Under the pieces are notes generated by a model. That model did no database searches and was not told the DNA's origin. It saw nothing but the letters and a program-made list of their open reading frames with translations. A stretch of 64,000 nucleotides of DNA from Pseudomonas coleopterorum (GTDB lineage Bacteria; Pseudomonadota; Gammaproteobacteria; Pseudomonadales; Pseudomonadaceae). The position numbers were made by a program, and so were the translations under genes. How positions within the stretch are numbered: the stretch's first letter is position 1; every line of letters starts with the position of its first letter. The DNA is taken from positions 4,343,001 to 4,407,000 of the forward strand of contig NZ_FNTZ01000001.1 of assembly GCF_900105555.1 (NCBI RefSeq), read 5' to 3'. This document shows positions 48,746-58,366 of the stretch, piece by piece.

Positions 48746-48838
48746 CCCCTGTAGCAGCGGCGCAAGCCGCGTCAGCGGTAAACGCGGTACATCTGACGCA
48801 CCGCAAACGCCGGACGCGGCTTGCACCGCTGCTAAAGG
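48746..48838. repeat. Family-2 REPIN
   Basis: Two facing copies, 48746-48771 (ccctgtagcagcggcgcaag, then ccgcgt) and 48812-48838 (inverted, with one change, ctaaaggg), spaced by 40 bp. It lies between ssuE and lsfA and ends 9 bp before the lsfA stop codon. Confidence 0.8.
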
Positions 48839-48846
48839 GCAGATGC

Positions 48847-49485
48847 TCAGCGGTTGGGCTGTGGGGTCAGGCGCAGGTACGGTTTCACTGCCTTGTAGCC
48901 CTTCGGAAAGCGCTGCTTGATCTCTTCTTCGTCCTTGAGCGAAGGCACGATCACCACATCGTCACCGTCCTGCCAGTTGGCCGGAGTCGCCACCTTGTGG
49001 TTGTCCGTAAGTTGCAGCGAATCGATCACCCGCAGGATCTCGTGGAAATTGCGCCCGGTACTGGCTGGATAGGTGATGGTCAACCGGACCTTCTTGTTCG
49101 GATCGATGACGAACAGCGAGCGCACGGTCAGGGTGTCGTTGGCATTGGGGTGGATGAGGTCGTAAAGCTCGGACACCTTGCGGTCGGCGTCAGCCAGGAT
49201 CGGAAAATTCACCGTAGTACCTTGGGTCTCGTCGATGTCGCCGATCCAGCGCTGGTGGGACTCGACCGGATCTACCGACAAGGCGATGGCCTTGACGTTG
49301 CGCTTGGCGAACTCGTCAGCCAGCTTGGCGGTAAAGCCCAGTTCGGTGGTGCAGACAGGTGTGAAGTCGGCCGGGTGCGAAAACAGCACACCCCATTGAT
49401 CACCCAGCCACTGATGGAAACTGATGCTGCCCTGGCTGGATTCCTGCTGGAAGTCGGGGGCGATGTCGCCGAGTCGAATGGTCAT
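48847..49485 (-). CDS. lsfA: 1-Cys peroxiredoxin LsfA
   Basis: 212-residue peroxidase of the Prx6 type. The peroxidatic Cys45 is in HPADFTPVCTTELG. The second conserved cysteine of 2-Cys enzymes is missing, so a 1-Cys mechanism applies. The C-terminal EEEIKQRFPKGYKAVKPYLRLTP is typical of LsfA-like proteins. In P. putida it is induced by sulfate starvation and encoded next to ssu genes, as here. It probably guards against peroxide formed when FMNH2 monooxygenases uncouple. ATG at 49485 with a GGAGC site. Confidence 0.94.
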   Translation of the reverse strand: MTIRLGDIAPDFQQESSQGSISFHQWLGDQWGVLFSHPADFTPVCTTELGFTAKLADEFAKRNVKAIALSVDPVESHQRWIGDIDETQGTTVNFPILADADRKVSELYDLIHPNANDTLTVRSLFVIDPNKKVRLTITYPASTGRNFHEILRVIDSLQLTDNHKVATPANWQDGDDVVIVPSLKDEEEIKQRFPKGYKAVKPYLRLTPQPNR

Positions 49486-49597
49486 GGTGCTGCTCCTGGA
49501 CTGTTGTGCGCATGACTGTGCACCGAGCGGCCGCGAAACAAAAAGAATGGATGGTGCTGGTGCTAGGCGAATCTGGAATAACGCTGCGCCACAAACG

Positions 49598-49624
49598 AAA
49601 AAGCCCGCACGAGGCGGGCTTTTT
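49598..49624 (-). terminator. Rho-independent terminator of the OprD-type porin gene
   Basis: Perfect 11-bp stem AAAAAGCCCGC/GCGGGCTTTTT with loop ACGAG, 13 bp after the porin stop codon on the minus strand. Ends in five Ts on both strands, so it can also act for transcripts from the other side. Confidence 0.93.
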
Positions 49625-49637
49625 CCAACGTCACGTA

Positions 49638-50978
49638 TTACTTGAAAGCGTACGTGTAGTTGAAGATCAGACGGGTCTGATCGGTGTTGGTGCCCACGTC
49701 GCTGCGGTAGGTACCGTTACGCAGGGTGGCGCCGAAGTTCTTCAGCAGACCGCTCTGGATCACGTAGTCGACGCGCATGTCGCGTTCCCACTCGGAGTTG
49801 TCCGAATCACCGGTACCGGCTGCCTTGATGTCATCGGCATGCAGGTAGGCGATCGAAGCCTTCAGGCCCGGTACGCCGACACGGCTGAAGTCGTAGGAGT
49901 ACTGGGCGAACGTGGTGTTCTCGCCAGCACGGGTGAACGAGTTGACCATACTGTCGGTGAACAGGTAGACGCTGGAACCGCCGTTGCCTTCGTTGCGACC
50001 GTTGCCATCGACCACGCTGCCGTTGTTGATGAACGGCATACCACCGTCATCGCCCACTTGCTGGTAGCCAGCGAGGAACGCGTGACCAGCGATGCTGTAG
50101 GTGAAGATGGCACTCCAGGTCTTGTTGTCGATTTCACCTGGGGTCCTGGCGTAGCCGCTGTTGTTGTTGAAGCGGTAGCCAACGTCACCGTTCTTGCCGT
50201 CGGAGCGGCTGTCGAAGTAGCGCAGGTCGGTCTTGAACGACTGATCTTCACCCAGTGGCAACACGTGCACGGCGCCCAGGAAGGTCTGCTTGTAGAAGTC
50301 TTCCAGTTGCGCGTGGTAGACCTGCAGAGTCAGGTCCTTGGTGGCTTTCCAGTCCACACCGGCGAACTGGAAGTTGTTGGTGTCTTGAGTGGCACCGCCG
50401 ACGCCCAGACCCGAGTAGTTACTGGTAGCACGACCCGCGGACTTGTTCAGTCGACCCACGGTGAAGGTGAAGTTGTCCAGGTCCTTGGAGGTCAGGATAC
50501 CGCCCTGGTAGGTAGCAGGCAGCAGGCGACCATCGTTGGACACCAGGATCGGCAGGTTGGGCTGCAGTGCGCTACCCACCTTGAGTTCGGACTTGGCGAA
50601 CTTGACCTTGCCGTTCGCGCCCAGACGCGACCAGGTCTTCTCGGCCGAGCCATCGGTGTCGCTCGGGAAGAAGCTGTTGTTGTTCGGGTGGTGACCGCGG
50701 CCGCCGTCCAGGTGGATACCGGTCATGGCCTGTACGTCCAGACCGAAGCCGACGGTGCCGGGGGTGTAGCCAGAGATGAAGTTGAAGAGGAAGCCTTGAG
50801 CCGATTCTTCCTGGTCGTTCGCTGTGCCTTCGCGGGTATCGTTGCGGAAGTACATGGTCCGCGAGCTCAGCGTTGCTTTGCTGGCTTCGAGGAAACCCGA
50901 GGGTGCCGGATCGGCGGCGTAAACACTGGTGGAGATGCTGGCGAGCGCGATGGCTACGGCGAGCGACTGCTTGTACAT
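49638..50978 (-). CDS. OprD-family outer membrane porin (OprE-like)
   Basis: 446-residue beta-barrel porin with signal peptide MYKQSLAVAIALASISTSVYA (cleavage near residue 21). The plug-start SGFLEASKATLSSRTMYFRNDTREG and the C-terminal ending LIFNYTYAFK follow the OprD family pattern, with many alternating strands. OprD-type porins pass amino acids or small organic anions. In P. putida an OprE-type gene lies between lsfA and tau, as here, so sulfonate or taurine entry is a plausible but unproved role. A terminator follows 13 bp after its stop. Confidence 0.9.
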   Translation of the reverse strand: MYKQSLAVAIALASISTSVYAADPAPSGFLEASKATLSSRTMYFRNDTREGTANDQEESAQGFLFNFISGYTPGTVGFGLDVQAMTGIHLDGGRGHHPNNNSFFPSDTDGSAEKTWSRLGANGKVKFAKSELKVGSALQPNLPILVSNDGRLLPATYQGGILTSKDLDNFTFTVGRLNKSAGRATSNYSGLGVGGATQDTNNFQFAGVDWKATKDLTLQVYHAQLEDFYKQTFLGAVHVLPLGEDQSFKTDLRYFDSRSDGKNGDVGYRFNNNSGYARTPGEIDNKTWSAIFTYSIAGHAFLAGYQQVGDDGGMPFINNGSVVDGNGRNEGNGGSSVYLFTDSMVNSFTRAGENTTFAQYSYDFSRVGVPGLKASIAYLHADDIKAAGTGDSDNSEWERDMRVDYVIQSGLLKNFGATLRNGTYRSDVGTNTDQTRLIFNYTYAFK

Positions 50979-51053
50979 GTGATGCTCCTCTGGTTTCTAA
51001 TTTTTGTGGTGTCTTTGGTCGGGGTCTGATGCCCCTTGTCCGCCGATGCGCGA

Positions 51054-51063
51054 TTAGCGCTAA
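51054..51063. promoter_or_regulatory. Short palindrome upstream of the porin gene
   Basis: TTAGCGCTAA is a perfect 10-bp palindrome 76 bp before the porin start. It may be an operator. It is short, so chance occurrence is possible. Confidence 0.25.
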
Positions 51064-51105
51064 AGCGTGACCAGTTAGTCAATGTTTACAAGCCGATTCG
51101 AGACC

Positions 51106-51119
51106 TTGGTCTAAGCCAA
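51106..51119. promoter_or_regulatory. Inverted repeat upstream of the porin gene
   Basis: TTGG-TCTAAG-CCAA has 4-bp arms around 6 bases, a spacing often seen in LysR-type half sites. The candidate is weak and based on form only. Confidence 0.25.
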
Positions 51120-51389
51120 ACTCTGGGTGCCGAGATTAACGAAATTTTCACAAAACCAAAAAGAATTGTTTCAAGTTTTTTTAGAATTTAATCGCATAAT
51201 AGCTGCAACCTTCCAAACAAAAAAGTTCAATCCGATTGTCAAACATAAGCTAATTCCCAAACGGTATTTCAAACCCGTTTCTTATATCGTTTAGATTCTT
51301 CTCATTCGCCGATCCGGCACCTCACTTCACGCGCCAGAAGCGCGTGCTGGAAGCTCACCGCCCCCCTGACTCTTGCAAAGGCAACCACC

Positions 51390-52370
51390 ATGGCCAAGCA
51401 GCGCTTCGCACGAAAACTGTTCACCACTCTGGCCCTGACGGGCCTGGCCATGGGCATCCAGGCCGCCCCGTTGACCGTGGGCTACCAGACCGGCATCGAC
51501 CCCAGCAAGGTGCCCCAAGCCGATGGTGTCTATGAAACGGCCATTGGCGAGAAGATCGACTGGCGCCGCTTCAACAGCGGTCCGGAAGTGGTCACGGCCA
51601 TCGCCTCGGGCGATGTGCAGATCGGCAACCTGGGGTCGAGTCCGCTGGCAGCCGCCACTTCACGCAAACTGCCCATCGTCGCCTTCATCGTTTCGGCGCA
51701 GATCAATTCCGCTGAAGCCTTGGTAGTGCGCAACGGCAGCGGTATCGACAATCCCCAGCAACTGGTGGGCAAAACCATCGCCACGCCCTTCGTTTCCACG
51801 TCCCACTACAGCCTGCTCGGCGCGCTGAAGCACTGGGGCCTGGAGGGCAAGGTCAAGGTGGTCAATCTTCAGCCCGCTGAAATCGCCGCCGCTTGGAAGC
51901 GTGGCGACATCGATGGTGCTTTCGTCTGGTCGCCGGCATTGGGCGAGATCCGCAAGAGTGGCAAGACCTTGACCGATGCCGCGCAGGTCGGCCAATGGGG
52001 CGCACCGACCTTCGAAGTCTGGGTGGCGCGCAAGGATTACGCCGAGAAGCATCCTGAAGTAATCGCCAAATTCGCCAAGGTCACCCTGGATTCCTTTGCC
52101 GACTACGCGAAGAACCAGGCGCAGTGGACCGCCGACTCCGAGCCGGTGCGAAAGATCGCCAAGCTGACGGGCGCCAATGCCGCGGATGTTCCCGACCTGC
52201 TCGTCGGCTCCACCTACCCCGACGCCGAGGCCCAGGCTTCGGACGCGCTGCTGGGCGGCGGTACTGCCAAGGCGGTGGCCAAGACGGCCGAGTTCCTCAA
52301 GGAACAGGGCAAGCTGGAAGCCGTGCTACCCGATTACACGCCTTACGTCAGCGCCCAGTTCGTTCAGTGA
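51390..52370 (+). CDS. tauA: Taurine-binding periplasmic protein
   Basis: 326-residue binding protein with signal peptide to about residue 25 ([18 protein letters not shown]). The mature start [34 protein letters not shown] and the [29 protein letters not shown] segment are distinctive for TauA. First gene of tauABCD, taurine uptake and oxidation under sulfate limitation. ATG at 51390; the 28-bp gap to tauB holds a GGAG site. Confidence 0.94.
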   Translation: MAKQRFARKLFTTLALTGLAMGIQAAPLTVGYQTGIDPSKVPQADGVYETAIGEKIDWRRFNSGPEVVTAIASGDVQIGNLGSSPLAAATSRKLPIVAFIVSAQINSAEALVVRNGSGIDNPQQLVGKTIATPFVSTSHYSLLGALKHWGLEGKVKVVNLQPAEIAAAWKRGDIDGAFVWSPALGEIRKSGKTLTDAAQVGQWGAPTFEVWVARKDYAEKHPEVIAKFAKVTLDSFADYAKNQAQWTADSEPVRKIAKLTGANAADVPDLLVGSTYPDAEAQASDALLGGGTAKAVAKTAEFLKEQGKLEAVLPDYTPYVSAQFVQ

Positions 52371-52398
52371 TCCCGCGCACGCCCAACGGAGTACCACC

Positions 52399-53235
52399 GT
52401 GGCCCAATTGATTCTCGACCGTATCAGTGCCCACTACCCAGGCGCTGCGCAGCCGGTTCTGCAGGACATCTCCCTGAGCCTGGGCCCACAGCAACTGTGC
52501 GTGGCGCTGGGTCCCTCGGGCAGTGGCAAGACCTCGTTGTTGAACCTGATCGCCGGTTTCGTGCCGCCCAGCAGTGGCCGCATCACCCTGGACGGGGTCG
52601 CGGTAAAAGGTCCAGGGGCGGACCGTGGCGTGGTGTTTCAGGATGACGCCCTGCTGCCTTGGCAGGACGTGCTGGCCAATGTCGCCTTCGGTCTGCAACT
52701 GGCGGGCATCGCCCGGCCGCAGCGTGAAGCGCGGGCGCGTGAAATGCTCGCGCTGGTCGATCTGGCCGGTTTCGCCGAGCGGCAGGTGTGGCAGCTCTCC
52801 GGTGGTCAGCGGCAACGCGTGGGCCTGGCCCGAGCGCTGGCGGCCGATCCGCAGGTGCTGTTGATGGACGAACCCTTTGGTGCATTGGATGCGTTCACCC
52901 GAGAGCAGATGCAGGAACTGCTGCTGCAGGTCTGGCAACGGACCGCCAAGCCGGTATTTCTGATCACCCATGACATCGAAGAAGCGGTGTTTCTGGCCAC
53001 CGACCTGATTCTGCTCGCACCCGATCCGGGGCATGTCGAGGAGCGTCTGAGCCTGGACTTCGGCCTGCGCTACGCCGCCGGCGAGAGCGCCCGGGCGATC
53101 AAGTCCGACCCCCGATTCATCGAGACCCGCGAGCACGTGCTGGCTCAGGTATTTGCACAACGAGAGTCTGCACAACGAGAGTTCGCCCAGCGTGTTTCTC
53201 CACAGGGCGCCACCGCGCGCGAGGCACTGGCATGA
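52399..53235 (+). CDS. tauB: Taurine ABC transporter ATP-binding protein
   Basis: 278-residue ABC ATPase: Walker [11 protein letters not shown] (about 39-48), Q loop [10 protein letters not shown], signature [15 protein letters not shown], Walker [14 protein letters not shown] loop ITHDIEEAV. The GTG start at 52399 follows a CGGAG site. The C-terminus is unusual: after HVLAQV the protein continues [15 protein letters not shown], encoded by a 15-bp tandem repeat at 53152-53196, then a 12-residue tail. Overlaps tauC by 4 bases. Confidence 0.92.
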   Translation: MAQLILDRISAHYPGAAQPVLQDISLSLGPQQLCVALGPSGSGKTSLLNLIAGFVPPSSGRITLDGVAVKGPGADRGVVFQDDALLPWQDVLANVAFGLQLAGIARPQREARAREMLALVDLAGFAERQVWQLSGGQRQRVGLARALAADPQVLLMDEPFGALDAFTREQMQELLLQVWQRTAKPVFLITHDIEEAVFLATDLILLAPDPGHVEERLSLDFGLRYAAGESARAIKSDPRFIETREHVLAQVFAQRESAQREFAQRVSPQGATAREALA

Positions 53236-54062
53236 GCCACTATCCGACCGAAGCCATCGACCGCACGCGCAAGCCCGCTGCGCGCCGACCCTGGCGTCTG
53301 AGTACGCGAGCCATCAGCACACTGACCCTGGCCGGCGTGCTGCTGCTCTGGTGGGCGGTCACCGCCAGCGAATTGATCGAACCGCTGTTCCTGCCCTCGC
53401 CGGGTGCCGTGCTGGACAAAGCCTGGCTGCTGGCAACCCAGGGCTACATGGACGCAACCTTGTGGCAGCACCTGGGTGCCAGCCTGGGGCGCATCGGCCT
53501 GGCCCTGGTCTTTGCCGTTTTGTTCGCCATCCCGGTGGGCATCGCCATCGGCCACAACCGCATTGCCCAAGGCATCCTCGATCCGCTGATCGAGTTCTAT
53601 AGACCCATTCCACCGCTGGCCTACCTGCCGCTCATCGTGATCTGGTGCGGTATCGGCGAGACCTCGAAGGTGCTGCTGATCTACCTGGCGATCTTCGCTC
53701 CGATCGCCATTGCCACGGCCACCGGCGTGCGCAATGTCGATCCAGCCCGGCTGCGCGCCGCGCAGTCGCTGGGTGCCACACGGGCGCAGCTGATTCGTCA
53801 TGTGATCGTGCCCAGCGCCCTGCCGGAGATCCTCACCGGCATCCGCATCGGCCTGGGCGTCGGTTGGTCGACCCTGGTCGCCGCCGAGTTGATCGCCGCC
53901 ACCAGCGGCCTGGGTTTCATGGTGCAGTCGGCCGCGCAGTTTCTGGTCACCGATGTGGTGGTACTGGGCATCCTGGTGATCGCGCTGATCGCCTTTGGCC
54001 TGGAAATGGGCTTGCGCGCCCTGCAACGACGGCTGGTGCCCTGGCACGGCCAGAGCCACTGA
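53232..54062 (+). CDS. tauC: Taurine ABC transporter permease
   Basis: 276-residue permease with an extended basic N-terminus ([13 protein letters not shown]) before about six helices; EAA-type loop [28 protein letters not shown] near 178-205. ATG at 53232 overlaps tauB. It forms the channel with TauB. Followed after 31 bp by tauD. Confidence 0.92.
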   Translation: MSHYPTEAIDRTRKPAARRPWRLSTRAISTLTLAGVLLLWWAVTASELIEPLFLPSPGAVLDKAWLLATQGYMDATLWQHLGASLGRIGLALVFAVLFAIPVGIAIGHNRIAQGILDPLIEFYRPIPPLAYLPLIVIWCGIGETSKVLLIYLAIFAPIAIATATGVRNVDPARLRAAQSLGATRAQLIRHVIVPSALPEILTGIRIGLGVGWSTLVAAELIAATSGLGFMVQSAAQFLVTDVVVLGILVIALIAFGLEMGLRALQRRLVPWHGQSH

Positions 54063-54093
54063 ATCACCGATTTCACCAACAGAGCTGACCAAC

Positions 54094-54927
54094 ATGACTC
54101 TGCACATCACCCCCTTGAGCCCCACCCTCGGCGCGGTCATCGCAGGCGTCGACCTGAGCCGGGAACTGACCCCGGCGCAGCAACGCGAGATCGACGCCGC
54201 GCTGATCGCCCACCAGGTCTTGTTCTGGCGCGACCAGCCACTGACGCCGGCCCAGCAGGCCCGGCTGGCGCACCAGTTCGGTGACCTGCACATCCATCCG
54301 ATCTACCCCAGCGTGCCGGGGCAGCCCGAAGTGCTGGTGCTCGATACCGCCGTGACCGATGTGCGCGACAATGCCATCTGGCACACCGATGTCACCTTTC
54401 TCGCGGAACCGGCAATGGGCGCGATACTGACGGCCCAACAGGTGCCGCCCTTTGGCGGCGACACCTGCTGGGCCAACGGCATAGCCGCGTTCGAGGCGTT
54501 GTCCGCGCCCTTGCAGACCCTGCTCGACGGCCTGACCGCCACCCACGATTTCGCCAAGTCGTTCCCGCTCGAACGCTTCGGCAACGATGCCCAGGCCCTG
54601 GCACGCTGGGAGCAGACCCGGCAGCAGCATCCGCCACTGTCGCACCCGGTGGTGCGGACCCATCCGGTCAGCGGGCGCAAGGCCTTGTTCGTCAATGACG
54701 GCTTCACCACCCGTATCAACGAGCTGTCGGCGGCGGAAAGTCGGGCGCTGCTCGACTTGCTGTTCGCCCACGCCACGCGACCGGAGTTCTGTGTGCGCTG
54801 GCAATGGCGTCAAGGGGATGTGGCATTCTGGGACAACCGCGTGACCCAGCATTACGCGATCGACGACTACCGACCACAGCGACGCGTGATGCATCGAGCG
54901 ACGATATTGGGGGATCGACCGTTCTGA
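54094..54927 (+). CDS. tauD: Taurine dioxygenase, 2-oxoglutarate/Fe(II)-dependent
   Basis: 277-residue oxygenase converting taurine to sulfite and aminoacetaldehyde. The iron triad is visible: His97 and Asp99 in WHTDVTF and distal His253 in [22 protein letters not shown] supplies the arginine for 2-oxoglutarate. The N-terminal [15 protein letters not shown] is typical. ATG at 54094. Last gene of tauABCD, converging with gcvH across a strong hairpin. Confidence 0.94.
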   Translation: MTLHITPLSPTLGAVIAGVDLSRELTPAQQREIDAALIAHQVLFWRDQPLTPAQQARLAHQFGDLHIHPIYPSVPGQPEVLVLDTAVTDVRDNAIWHTDVTFLAEPAMGAILTAQQVPPFGGDTCWANGIAAFEALSAPLQTLLDGLTATHDFAKSFPLERFGNDAQALARWEQTRQQHPPLSHPVVRTHPVSGRKALFVNDGFTTRINELSAAESRALLDLLFAHATRPEFCVRWQWRQGDVAFWDNRVTQHYAIDDYRPQRRVMHRATILGDRPF

Positions 54928-54931
54928 ACGG

Positions 54932-54957
54932 GCGGGGGTGGCGATGGCCACCCCCGC
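54932..54957. terminator. Perfect hairpin between convergent tauD and gcvH
   Basis: 11-bp arms GCGGGGGTGGC and GCCACCCCCGC enclose loop GATG in the 36-bp gap between the two stops. No T tract follows on either side. Likely a two-way barrier, at the border between the sulfur block and the gcv genes. Confidence 0.75.
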
Positions 54958-54963
54958 TGACCA

Positions 54964-55347
54964 TCATTCGCCGATGGCGGCCTTGTAGCCTGCGGCATCG
55001 AGCAGTTTGTCCAGCTCACCGGCAGCGCTGGGCTTGAGCTTGAAGAACCAGGCGCCGTAGGGTTCGCCGTTGACGCTCTCGGGAGCGTCGGCGAGTGCCT
55101 CGTTGATGGCGATCACTTCACCGCCTACCGGCGAGTAGATATCGGACGCCGCTTTCACCGACTCCACCACACCGGCTTGATCACCAGCGGCGAACACCTT
55201 GCCGACTTCCGGCAGCTCGATGAACACCACGTCACCCAAGGCTTCCTGGGCATGGTCGCTGATGCCCACGGTCACCGTGCCGTCAGCTTCCAGGCGCGCC
55301 CACTCGTGGCTTTCGGCAAAACGGAGTTCAGCAGGGATATCGCTCAT
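54964..55347 (-). CDS. gcvH: Glycine cleavage system H protein
   Basis: 127-residue lipoyl carrier shuttling the aminomethyl group between P, T and L proteins. The lipoylated Lys65 is in [20 protein letters not shown]. The start ATG at 55347 gives [20 protein letters not shown], the standard N-terminus. Follows gcvT with a 44-bp gap. gcvP, often the next gene, is absent: tauD lies immediately beyond. Confidence 0.95.
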   Translation of the reverse strand: MSDIPAELRFAESHEWARLEADGTVTVGISDHAQEALGDVVFIELPEVGKVFAAGDQAGVVESVKAASDIYSPVGGEVIAINEALADAPESVNGEPYGAWFFKLKPSAAGELDKLLDAAGYKAAIGE

Positions 55348-55391
55348 ATCATTGTCCTCAACAAGGGTCAGCGGCCAGCCCGCCATACGAT

Positions 55392-56474
55392 TCAGATCAG
55401 GGTGCTACCATGCCGGACGAAGGTCGGCTTGACCACCCGTACCGGGTACCATTTGCCGCGTATCTCGACTTCCGCACGGTCAGCGGTCGCCATGGGTACA
55501 CGCGCCAGTGCAATCGACTTGCTCAGCGTAGGTGAGAAACTACCACTGGTGATCTCCCCTTCGCCAACTCCGGCGATCCGCACAACCTGATGCGCGCGCA
55601 GCACGCCGCGCTCCTCGAGCACCAATCCGACCAGTTTCATCGCCGGCCCGACTGACCGCTCGCGCTCCAGCGCTTCACGCCCGATGAAGGCCCGCGAGAT
55701 CGGTTGCCACGCCACGCTGCCGGCCATGTTCGACGCCAATGGCGAGTTAGCCTCGTCCATGTCCTGGCCATACAGATTCATGCCTGCTTCCAGACGCAGC
55801 GTATCGCGCGCGCCCAGGCCGATGGGCGAAATGCCGGCGCCGATCAATTCGTTGAAGAAGTCGGCAGCCTGGGCCGCAGGCAAGACGATTTCGATGCCGT
55901 CTTCACCCGTATAGCCGGTGCGAGCAATGAACCAGTCGCCTTGGTGGCGCCCTTCGAAGGGTTCCAATCGCAGCAGCAATTCGCGGCGCTGGCTGCCCAA
56001 CAGATCGGCGACCTTGCGCCGCGCCTCGGGCCCTTGCACCGCCAGCAGCGCCAACTCGGGACGCTCGCGCCACTGCACATCGAACCCATCGGAGTGAGTG
56101 CTCAGCCAGGCCAGGTCCTTGTCGCGGGTGGCGGCATTGACCACCAGGCGATAGCCATCCTCGGTGAGGTAGGCGATCAGATCATCGACCACCCCGCCCT
56201 GCTCATTGAGCATGGCGCTGTACAAGGCCTGGCCGGTTGCGGTCAGGTTGCCCACATCGTTGCTCAGCAGGTGTTGCAGGAACGCCCGGGCATCCGGCCC
56301 GTGGATATCGATCACGGTCACATGCGACACGTCGAAGACGCCGCAATCGCGACGTACCTGATGATGCTCTTCGACTTGCGATCCGTAATGCAGGGGCATG
56401 TCCCAACCGCCAAAATCGACCAGCTTTGCGCCGAGGGCAAGATGCAGGTCATACAGAGGCGTACGCTGTCCCAT
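55392..56474 (-). CDS. gcvT: Glycine cleavage system T protein, aminomethyltransferase
   Basis: 360-residue folate-dependent enzyme. Seen: [49 protein letters not shown], the folate-site [16 protein letters not shown] and [16 protein letters not shown]. Length standard. ATG at 56474 with a GGAG site. First gene before gcvH. Upstream are three tandem 28-29 bp hairpin repeats, and no glycine-riboswitch-like structure is evident. Confidence 0.95.
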   Translation of the reverse strand: MGQRTPLYDLHLALGAKLVDFGGWDMPLHYGSQVEEHHQVRRDCGVFDVSHVTVIDIHGPDARAFLQHLLSNDVGNLTATGQALYSAMLNEQGGVVDDLIAYLTEDGYRLVVNAATRDKDLAWLSTHSDGFDVQWRERPELALLAVQGPEARRKVADLLGSQRRELLLRLEPFEGRHQGDWFIARTGYTGEDGIEIVLPAAQAADFFNELIGAGISPIGLGARDTLRLEAGMNLYGQDMDEANSPLASNMAGSVAWQPISRAFIGREALERERSVGPAMKLVGLVLEERGVLRAHQVVRIAGVGEGEITSGSFSPTLSKSIALARVPMATADRAEVEIRGKWYPVRVVKPTFVRHGSTLI

Positions 56475-56545
56475 GGGTTTCTCCTTCCGGGCGTGGCGAA
56501 AGCGCAGGCGGATTGTCCTTGGTGCCTGCGCCGGATGCGGCGCAT

Positions 56546-56631
56546 TGTAGCGACAAGGTCGCGTGATGACATCCGACGCGACAAGGTCGCAGTGGTGATA
56601 TCTGTAGCGACAAGGTCGCGGTGGTGATATC
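56546..56631. repeat. Three tandem 28-29 bp hairpin repeats
   Basis: The core GCGACAAGGTCGC, a palindrome with arms GCGAC/GTCGC, occurs at 56550-56562, 56578-56590 and 56607-56619, with similar following bases (tgatgacatc, then twice tggtgatatc). All copies face the same way. It lies between the iron-transport permease and gcvT. Confidence 0.85.
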
Positions 56632-56642
56632 TGAAGCTTGGA

Positions 56643-58277
56643 TCAGTGAGTTCGACCCAGCTGGCGCGCCGAACGTCGAATCAGCCCGATGACCGGCAGC
56701 AAGCCGACCAGCACCAGGGTCAGGGCCGGCAGCGAAGCACGAGCCCACTCGCCTTCGCTGGTCATTTCGAAGACGCGCACCGCCAGCGTATCCCAGCCAA
56801 ATGGACGCATCAGCAAAGTGGCCGGCATCTCCTTCAACGTGTCGACGAACACCAGCAGCGCTGCGCTGAGCGTGCCAGGCAGCAACAGTGGCAGGTAGAC
56901 CTTGAAGAACAGCCGCGCACCGCCCACACCCAGGCTGCGCGATGCTTCGGGCAAGGACGGGCGAATCCGCGCCAGGCTGCTTTCCAGGGGCCCGTAGGCC
57001 ACCGCGATGAAGCGGACCAGGTAGGCGACCAGCAGCGCCGCCACACTGCCCAGCAGCAACGGCCGACCGGCGCCGCCCAACCAGCTGGACACTGGCACCA
57101 CCAGTTCGCGGTCGAGAAAACTGAAAGCCAGCATCAGCGACACCGCCAGCACCGATCCCGGCAGGGCATAGCCCAGGTTCGCGATCGCCACACCGGCGCG
57201 AATGCCCGGCGTGGGCGCCTGACGCCGCGCGAACGCCAGCAACAACGCCACCGCGACGGTGATCAGCGCGGCCATGGCGCCCAGGTACAGGGTATGCAGG
57301 ATCAGCTCACGATAGCGCTCGTCGAGGTCGAAGCGTCCGCGCTGCCAGCACCATGCGACCAACTGCACCATGGGCACGACGAAGGCGCAGGCGAACACCA
57401 GCGCGCACCAGCCACTGGCCAACCATGCCTTGAATCCGCTCAGCCGATACAGCGCCTGCCCGCGCGGCCGCTCGCTGGCCGCGTGATCCTGACCGCGGGC
57501 GCGACGCTCGCCATAGAGCACCAGCATCACGGCCAGCAATAACAGGCTGGCCAACTGCGCCGCGCTGGAAAGGCTGAAGAAGCCGTACCAGGTCTTGTAG
57601 ATGGCGGTGGTGAACGTATCGAAATTGAACACCGCCACGGCGCCGAAATCCGCCAGGGTTTCCATCAATGCCAAGGCCACACCGGCCCCGATGGCGGGCC
57701 GGGCCATCGGCAGGGCGACCCGCCAGAAGGCCTGCCAGGGTGATTGCCCAAGCATGCGCGCCGCTTCCATCAAGCCCTTGCCCTGGGCCAGGAACGCGGT
57801 CCGTGCCAGCAGATAGACGTAGGGATAGAACACCAGCACCAGCACGATGATGACCCCGCCCGTGGAGCGCACCCGCGGCAGGCGCAGGCCGTTGCCGAAC
57901 CACTCGCGCAGCAGGCTCTGCACGGGGCCGGCAAAATCCAGCAGCCCTACGAACACGAAGGCAAGCACATAGGCAGGGATGGCAAACGGCAGCATCAGCG
58001 CCCAGTCGAGCCAGCGCCGCCCGGGGAATTCACACAGGCTGGTGAGCCACGCCAGGCTGACGCCGATCACCGTCACACCCGTACCTACGCCCACCACAAG
58101 AGTCAGTGTGTTGCCCAGCAGCCGCGGCATCTGCGTGTCCCACAAATGGGACCAGATCTGCAGGTCGATGCTTTGCCAGGACAGCACCAGCACACTCAGC
58201 GGCAAGAGCACGAGCCCGACCACGGCCAAGACCAGCGGATACCAACGGCGTTGGACGAAAGAGGACAATGGGCTCAC
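56643..58277 (-). CDS. Iron(III) ABC transporter permease (FbpB/HitB-like, fused double domain)
   Basis: 544-residue inner-membrane protein with about twelve hydrophobic helices, made of two homologous permease halves with EAA loops: MEAARMLGQSPWQAFWRVALPMARPAI near 179-205 and LPEASRSLGVGGARLFFKVYLPLLLPGTL near 438-466. Fused permeases of this kind import ferric ions with an FbpA-type binding protein, which lies upstream on the same strand. No ATPase (FbpC) is in the window, so it must be encoded elsewhere. The start is GTG at 58277. Confidence 0.88.
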   Translation of the reverse strand: MSPLSSFVQRRWYPLVLAVVGLVLLPLSVLVLSWQSIDLQIWSHLWDTQMPRLLGNTLTLVVGVGTGVTVIGVSLAWLTSLCEFPGRRWLDWALMLPFAIPAYVLAFVFVGLLDFAGPVQSLLREWFGNGLRLPRVRSTGGVIIVLVLVFYPYVYLLARTAFLAQGKGLMEAARMLGQSPWQAFWRVALPMARPAIGAGVALALMETLADFGAVAVFNFDTFTTAIYKTWYGFFSLSSAAQLASLLLLAVMLVLYGERRARGQDHAASERPRGQALYRLSGFKAWLASGWCALVFACAFVVPMVQLVAWCWQRGRFDLDERYRELILHTLYLGAMAALITVAVALLLAFARRQAPTPGIRAGVAIANLGYALPGSVLAVSLMLAFSFLDRELVVPVSSWLGGAGRPLLLGSVAALLVAYLVRFIAVAYGPLESSLARIRPSLPEASRSLGVGGARLFFKVYLPLLLPGTLSAALLVFVDTLKEMPATLLMRPFGWDTLAVRVFEMTSEGEWARASLPALTLVLVGLLPVIGLIRRSARQLGRTH

Positions 58278-58366
58278 TCGTGGTTTTCAGATTGCGGGCT
58301 TTCTCAACGACAGCCACTCCTGTGGAGAGCTTACTGTGCTGTGTCAGCATGTACGGTGGTGCGCCG

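Larger units (their letters stand above)
50979..51389. other. Porin-tauA divergent intergenic region (411 bp), AT-rich, no gene seen
   Basis: The region holds promoters for the porin (minus) and tauABCD (plus). From about 51120 to 51310 it is strikingly AT-rich (runs such as ttcaagtttttttagaattta), unlike the rest of the window. Palindromes TTAGCGCTAA (51054-51063) and TTGG-TCTAAG-CCAA (51106-51119) lie in the porin half. No convincing open frame or RNA gene is visible. Sulfur-starvation control of both sides is inference. Confidence 0.6.

Noticed and set aside
56546..56631. Possible mini-CRISPR array
   Set aside because: The repeat core is only about 13 bp, the intervening bases are nearly identical rather than variable, and no cas gene is present.
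56475..56642. Glycine riboswitch upstream of gcvT
   Set aside because: No tandem aptamer-like conserved core is visible; the region is filled by the hairpin repeats.
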